NCBI GenBank assembly: GCA_031290615.1 | Contig: JAITNF010000052.1 | Coordinates: 1-56,583, forward strand | From: Desulfovibrio sp. | Lineage (GTDB): Bacteria; Desulfobacterota; Desulfovibrionia; Desulfovibrionales; Desulfovibrionaceae | DNA: 56,583 nucleotides | Direction of reading: 5' to 3' | In this document: piece by piece, positions 55,520 to 56,583 of the stretch | Layout: each line of letters opens with the position of its first letter | How positions within the stretch are numbered: position 1 is the first letter of the stretch | Made by a program: the position numbers and the translations under genes | The notes under the pieces: model-generated | The model's database searches: none | Told to the model about the DNA's origin: nothing | Seen by the model: only the letters and a program-made list of their open reading frames with translations

Positions 55520-55964
55520 TCATTCACCAAAACTATAAGCACCATAGAAACAGGCTTCCCGTTGCTCGCGCAAAACGCGTGAAGTTTGGAATTCAAACCA
55601 CCTTTTGTACTCTAGATGCGGCGAGGAATATGCCTTTTTCAGCGGACTTGCCGCTGTGCGATTGGCTTTGAGATGAGTGGCGTCAATCGTTACTCTTTCT
55701 CTAGGAGCCGTTTTTGTCGTCTCCTTAAAAATTTTGTTGAAAACTCCCATACGGGCTCCAGTGGATAAAACGAGTATGCAATATTTTATATGGGCCGTAT
55801 TCATGCGGCGCCTCTTTCCATTGAAGACCATGCTTGATGACGTAAATTATTCCACTTGTCACCTTCATGTCGTCTACTCGTGATATATCATGTGAAAGCG
55901 GAAAACGCGGACGAATACGTTCAGGTTGTTCGACGGAAAGATAAAAAAGACTGCTCAATGGCAA
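55520..55964 (-). mobile_element. IS5-family (IS427-like) transposase remnant
   Basis: The ATG at 55964 starts MPLSSLFYLSVEQPERIRPR, continues FPLSHDISRVDDMKVTSGII and YVIKHGLQWKEAPHEYGPYK, typical of IS427 OrfA; a shifted frame carries MGVFNKIFKETTKTAPRERV and TIDATHLKANRTAASPLKK. The following DDE half is missing. IS427-type elements normally use two overlapping frames, but without the second half it is inactive. Confidence 0.85.
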
Positions 55965-56339
55965 ATCTCGTCAAGGCGCTCCAGTCTTTGCTGTCCACAT
56001 TACCGCACCGCTTCTACAAATAAACGATTATCGGCGCGTTCCGCCAGGATCTTTAGCTTTTCCCGGCAATGCCTCCTTTATCCTAATTCCATGGTCATCT
56101 TTCAAAGCATGTCGATGTTGCGCAGCAGATCTCCCGATCCCATATCATTAATCATTATCATTTAATTATGAATGTCGATAGGACCTGGAATTTTGTCTTA
56201 TTCCGGCCCAATGCCCGCGATTGCGTCGTTCCCGGTATTCGCAGGATGTCTGCGCGCAGAGCGAAGGGGACTGTCCGCGACCAAAATTTTTTTCGCGTTA
56301 ATTTTTTAACTTAGTGTTATTTTTAATAAAATTTTCTCA

Positions 56340-56354
56340 CCCCCCCCCCCCCCC
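56340..56354. repeat. 15-base C homopolymer upstream of the porin gene
   Basis: Fifteen consecutive C, 138 bases before the porin ATG. It is flanked by AT-rich DNA. Length change here could alter promoter spacing or DNA curvature upstream of a surface protein gene. Confidence 0.95.
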
Positions 56355-56388
56355 TAAAGAATAAAAATTTTTGTACGGAAAAAGCTTG

Positions 56389-56406
56389 CAATGCGAAAAA
56401 GCATTG
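56389..56406 (+). promoter_or_regulatory. hairpin in the porin gene leader region
   Basis: CAATGC-GAAAAA-GCATTG is a perfect 6-bp hairpin with a 6-base loop. It overlaps a weak promoter-like pair (TTGCAA at 56387 and TAATGT after 56408). It could be a transcription-control element or part of the leader; nothing decides. Confidence 0.35.
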
Positions 56407-56492
56407 TTTAATGTATCTTCTCAAATGGGCAATACTTATAGAGGCAATTTTTTACACACGCGTCAAGAACGCAAAAGAAAGGAAGATTTATT

Positions 56493-56583
56493 ATGAAAAA
56501 ACTCACAACGTTACTGGCTGTGGGGATGGGGCTGGTGCTCGGTGCTGCCACCGGCGCGAGCGCCATTGATTTCAAGGCGAAGG
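56493..56583 (+). CDS. outer-membrane porin, N-terminal part, cut by the window edge
   Basis: AAGGAAG lies before the ATG and the frame reads MKKLTTLLAVGMGLVLGAAT followed by GASAIDFKAK, a clear Sec signal peptide with an ASA cleavage site. This start is what Desulfovibrio major porins look like, whose mature part begins with 'DIKAKGEWQ'-like sequence. Only 30 codons are in the window, so the fold is inferred from the leader alone. It is preceded by a C15 tract and transposase debris. Confidence 0.65.
   Translation, partial: MKKLTTLLAVGMGLVLGAATGASAIDFKAK

Overview
The window looks like a chromosomal segment of a Desulfovibrio-like member of the Desulfobacterota. The evidence is the make-up of the housekeeping genes (hemL with cbiG and cobJ, thiS-thiG, a complete mla operon, a DUF1844 gene coupled to argC, a Ddl-LarB pair) and, at the right edge, a porin signal peptide typical of Desulfovibrio. 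The backbone is GC-rich and gene-dense, but it carries many degraded insertion sequences (IS1595, IS3, IS256, IS630, three IS5 remnants, possibly IS1), several frameshifted genes and long G/C homopolymers. This suggests a genome in reductive decay, or one with residual homopolymer sequencing errors; I cannot tell these apart from the sequence alone.

Layout. 0-0.2 kb: end of an IS1595-like transposase. 0.7-5.7 kb, plus strand: DUF1844 gene, argC, a frameshifted CadC/ArsR regulator, a P1B metal-exporting ATPase, mutM. 5.7-10.1 kb, minus strand: thiS, thiG, hemL, cbiG, cobJ (thiazole and tetrapyrrole/cobalamin synthesis). 10.2-12.7 kb: an HD-domain protein and a fused ddl-larB frame. 12.9-13.8 kb: a membrane protein. 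14-29.7 kb: a lower-GC accessory island. 29.8-31.5 kb: a graveyard of IS and phage-like fragments. 31.5-40.4 kb, minus strand: fabD, argS, a SPOR protein, mlaE-F-D-C-A, a peptide-type ABC ATPase and yigZ. 40.4-44.6 kb: IS5 remnants around thiH and a sigma-54 activator gene. 44.8-46.6 kb: DsbD. 46.8 kb: tRNA-Lys. 47.5-54.5 kb, minus strand: TPR lipoprotein, purF, hisS, aspS, def, fmt. 54.5-56.5 kb: transposase remnants, a C15 tract and the start of a porin gene.

The most notable content is the island. Seven minus-strand genes from 29148 to 16723 form a tightly packed operon: an unrecognised gene (frameshifted), a BrxP-like PAPS-reductase/ferredoxin/DUF4007 fusion, a BrxC/PglY P-loop protein (one in-frame amber and two compensating frameshifts), an intact PglZ, a BrxL-like AAA+ protein without a Lon protease domain, a 65-residue double-CxxC protein and a cysteine desulfurase. 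There is no PglX methylase. This is the composition of a type 4 BREX defence system, here with its own cysteine desulfurase, which suggests sulfur-based marking of DNA comparable to the Dnd and Ssp systems. Downstream are an AlbA_2 (Schlafen-type) regulator pseudogene and AlpA/tyrosine-recombinase fragments; upstream lies a tRNA-Arg gene. The whole therefore looks like a mobile defence island that has begun to decay.
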